From the NCBI RefSeq assembly GCF_964204865.1, contig NC_135251.1, positions 16,616,001-16,680,000 on the forward strand: a stretch of 64,000 bases of DNA. The letters run 5' to 3'. Origin of the DNA: Styela clava. Taxonomy: Eukaryota; Chordata; Ascidiacea; Stolidobranchia; Styelidae. Positions within the stretch are counted from its first letter, which is position 1. Each line of letters begins with the position of its first letter. This document shows positions 62,999-64,000 of the stretch, one piece after another. The notes under the pieces were generated by a model. The model was given only the letters and a program-made list of their open reading frames with translations. It was not told the origin of the DNA and made no database searches. Made by a program: the position numbers and the translations under genes.

Positions 62999-64000
62999 CG
63001 TTACAACTCCCTCTTTTGTGAGAAAAAAAGGAAATTCACGTTGTCGATTTCCGACACACCAAATATGGTTACAAGCAATTTTCAACGTATTATTCCTGTG
63101 AAAAAAAAATCACTGGGTGGGGGCGTTTCTACCTTATTGTGAAAAAGTACGATAATTGCGAAGTATAATACGCATTGAACAACGAATTACGAAAACTATC
63201 ACATACTATTCAATCGTTAAATTACAATTGAAATATCTAATATATATATATGAAATTATCAATGAAACAAAAGTTAATAATTCCAAATACTCATAACGAA
63301 TTACTTGGAATATTGGGTATACCACGATAAACCAAAGTATTGCGAAGATATTGGAATAAACTCGAATACTACCATGGAATTTCCTCCTATTTGCATAAAC
63401 AGTTTCTGATTTTCAGAAATTATAATTTGGTAAGGACAATTCCATAATCAGGCAACTTTGGTAGTTTCCCAACTAGGTACAAAAGGGGTATAAAGCGTAA
63501 TAAAGAATTTAATTGAAGATCATTTAAAATGGCTGTTTCATTATACTGCTTTTCCATCGATATACCAAATTTTTCAGATGCGTCCGCACCAATAAATTAA
63601 GTAACCTTTTCTAGACATAATATCTTTTATCAGTTTTATGGGAAAAAAATTCGTGGGAATCGTTGGTTATCGGGGCTGTTTAATTTTTGTGGTCAAAAGG
63701 AGTATCCTTTGGTACAATTCCATAAACCAATGAATTAGTCCAATCATGTATGGCTGTACTATAATATAAGCATAACATGCCAAGGTAAAATCCAATTTTT
63801 AGAAACAATTTCATGTGACAAAATCTGTAATAAATTTTACTGTTCGTTTATTGCCCATTGATTTTTTCATACCATATCCTAAAAAAACTTGAACCTTTAT
63901 CGGAATGTAGTTTTTTCGGTGGCATGTGATTACAAATGTACTCGGATACAAGTACGGGTGCTATTGTACTAGCCTCTCGATCTAGTATTGCTACACATCA
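62999..64000. other. Flank of the hAT element, no gene recognised
   Basis: AT-rich single-copy-looking sequence with short frames only. Confidence 0.45.

Overview
This is eukaryotic, almost certainly invertebrate animal, DNA. It is AT-rich, has GT-AG introns, shows no bacterial features, and is dominated by transposable elements and tandem duplications. The only gene I can place confidently by homology is a seven-exon protein kinase of the NIM1 (NIM1K) family at 43134-49186 (+). The species cannot be fixed from this window. A compact-intron invertebrate such as a tunicate would fit, but that is a guess.

Layout. Positions 850-2660 hold a ~175-bp satellite whose monomers fall into three types repeating in order, a trimeric higher-order repeat of ~520 bp. 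Positions 2661-32060 are a tandem segmental duplication: one gene-less partial unit and three fuller units. Each full unit carries one copy of a four-exon gene for an unrecognised secreted protein (signal peptide, very acidic middle, cysteine-bearing region, helical basic/acidic tail) at 12872, 19949 and 26695. Copies 1 and 2 are open; copy 3 has a damaged last exon and two transposons in its third intron. A young Ty3/gypsy-type LTR retrotransposon (5508-11348) sits in unit 1. It has a textbook -1 frameshift signal between gag and pol, but an internal deletion and frameshifts make it defective. Several short hAT-type elements with readable 8-bp target duplications decorate units 1 and 3 and the region after them.

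Positions 33850-39271 contain a ~4-kb foldback (long inverted repeat) element with internal tandem repeats and a helically spaced TTGCACGCC array. Positions 40012-42087 look like another inverted-repeat-ended element containing a 3 x 102 bp tandem repeat. The NIM1K gene follows, apparently free of large insertions in its exons.

Positions 52347-62990 are one ~3.0-kb hAT transposon (zinc finger MYM1-like transposase, now frameshifted) into which the same 3.8-kb non-autonomous inverted-repeat element has inserted twice, ~940 bp apart and in the same orientation. The second insertion is in the transposase reading frame, and removing it with one target duplication restores the frame. Each 3.8-kb copy carries the same nested 1183-bp hAT-like insertion. 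The best candidates for something undescribed are the three-copy secreted-protein family, the twice-inserted 3.8-kb element, and the structured satellite and foldback repeats.
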